DNA from: JAICNR01 sp035687725
GTDB taxonomy: Bacteria; Gemmatimonadota; Gemmatimonadetes; JACCXV01; JAHWKZ01
Length of the DNA stretch: 50,942 bases
Assembly (NCBI GenBank): GCA_035687725.1
Contig: DASRVB010000139.1
Span: 1 to 50,942, forward strand
Reading direction: 5' to 3'
In this document: piece by piece, positions 50,256 through 50,942 of the stretch
How positions within the stretch are numbered: position 1 is the stretch's first letter
How the letters are laid out: the number at the start of each line of letters is the position of its first letter
Notes under the pieces: model-generated
Seen by the model: only the letters and a program-made list of their open reading frames with translations
The model's database searches: none
Told to the model about the DNA's origin: nothing
Position numbers and translations under genes: made by a program

Positions 50256-50942
50256 TCAGAATCGCCAGCCCAGTCCGAGCGTGAGCGGAGCCCTCGGTCG
50301 CATCTCGATGGGAGCGCTCTCGCCGCTCGCGGGATCGACGAGGTAGGTGAGGACGTTCGCGCGGCCCAGCAGATTGCTGCCGGTCGCGAAGGCCTCGACA
50401 CTTCCCTCCCGCCGGCCCAGCACGAAGTGCCAGTGCTTCCGCAACGAGACATCCAATCTGTTGTAGGCCGGCAGCTTGCGAGCCCCCAGCTCGCCCAGTT
50501 CCTCAGGGGTGCCCGCGAACTCGCACCCCAGGTCGAGCAGGTTGCAGGCCTCCCACTCCAGGAGCCCGATGGCGTCGCTCCCCCGCCGGCCGAACTGCCC
50601 TATCCAGCCTACCCGGATCGAGAGCGTCGGGGTCGGAAACACGATCGCGCCGAGCCTCGCGCTTCGGCTGGCCGCGTAGCCGGGTGTCCAGCGCTCGCTT
50701 CCGGCGCGCAGCTCGACCCGCTCGACGCCGGCGGATCCGGTGACCGCGTAACGCGCAGATCCGATCGAGAGGCCGGCCGCGGCTCCCAGGACCGTGCCCG
50801 AGCCGCGCCGGACCGTTGCGCTCGCGAACGGCTGCCCATCTTCCGGGTCCAGCATGGCGAGGTCGTCGAGCGAGCGCGCGTACGCCTCGAGCTCGACTCG
50901 CGTGCCGGCTCTCGGAAGCGCCACCATCCCCACCGCTACGTA
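50256..50942 (-). CDS. TonB-dependent receptor-like outer-membrane barrel, C-terminal part
   Basis: The 5' end is beyond the window; 228 codons are visible. Alternating hydrophobic strands such as LSIRVGWIGQFGRR and PLTLGLGWRF, the final aromatic Phe of outer-membrane barrels, and NRLDVSLRKHWHF together with GSNLLGRANVLTYLVDP (the family's N-x-x-[ND]-x-x-[VY] segment) identify the C-terminal half of a TonB-dependent receptor. The substrate cannot be told. Its position directly upstream of a sigma/anti-sigma pair recalls FecA-FecIR arrangements, in which the receptor reports substrate binding, but here the order and distance only suggest it. Confidence 0.75.
   Translation of the reverse strand, partial: YVAVGMVALPRAGTRVELEAYARSLDDLAMLDPEDGQPFASATVRRGSGTVLGAAAGLSIGSARYAVTGSAGVERVELRAGSERWTPGYAASRSARLGAIVFPTPTLSIRVGWIGQFGRRGSDAIGLLEWEACNLLDLGCEFAGTPEELGELGARKLPAYNRLDVSLRKHWHFVLGRREGSVEAFATGSNLLGRANVLTYLVDPASGESAPIEMRPRAPLTLGLGWRF

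Overview
This is about 51 kb of GC-rich (roughly two-thirds G+C) bacterial chromosome with dense, mostly single-copy genes, many GTG and TTG starts and frequent 4-11 bp stop/start overlaps. The mix points to an uncultivated-type Gram-negative lineage of the Gemmatimonadota, Acidobacteriota or FCB kind: a TonB-type outer-membrane barrel, several lipoproteins with Cys lipoboxes, a secreted protein-L-isoaspartate methyltransferase, PKD/LamG-bearing subtilases, MscL with a zinc ribbon, and zinc-ribbon adenylate cyclase/AAA/TPR proteins. The phylum is inference only; no rRNA is present. There is no phage, insertion sequence or CRISPR array.

Left part (1-9 kb): a minus-strand cluster of an aldo/keto reductase, a secreted cyclase-family (kynurenine-formamidase-like) hydrolase, a small Fe-S ferredoxin and an Mrp-type P-loop ATPase that runs off the left edge; a divergent PaaK-like adenylate-forming enzyme; a secreted NTF2-like protein; a small secreted protein of an unrecognised family (paralogue at 27 kb); then a plus-strand operon of a short RecQ helicase, an M20 deacylase (ArgE-like) and a HutF-like formimidoylglutamate deiminase, ending in a long imperfect palindrome.

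9-15 kb: a lipoprotein subtilisin-like protease with two PKD-LamG modules, a divergent small membrane protein with an acidic repeated tail, two hypothetical genes (one a lipoprotein) separated by a tandem 34-bp hairpin repeat, and a probably frameshifted small membrane gene.

15-22 kb is a signalling island. A CheY-like regulator and a REC-GAF-GAF-HD-GYP protein (plus strand) converge on a membrane hybrid histidine kinase with two receivers and an Hpt domain that is translationally coupled to a metallo-beta-lactamase/receiver fusion (minus strand). 22-31 kb holds DedA, an SNase-type nuclease, a membrane spermidine-synthase-like protein overlapping secreted Pcm, the second copy of the small secreted family, tRNA-Val(UAC), a LuxR-type regulator, a two-TM protein, and purN-purH.

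31-43 kb: mscL, a POT peptide transporter, citrate synthase with an overlapping SAM methyltransferase, a strong terminator, a large lipoprotein, a cyclase/AAA/TPR regulator, a DUF4382 lipoprotein gene that looks frameshifted, and a B12-binding radical SAM enzyme. 43-51 kb: a 39-codon ORF with a good ribosome site, a second cyclase/AAA/TPR protein coupled to a MASE1-PAS histidine kinase, an ECF sigma/anti-sigma pair, and the C-terminus of an outer-membrane receptor running off the right edge.

The least explained items are the two-member secreted Cys family, the MBL-receiver/hybrid-kinase pair, the kinase-coupled cyclase/AAA protein, the 119-bp palindrome, two candidate CTG starts in CTGA overlaps, and the apparent frameshifts.
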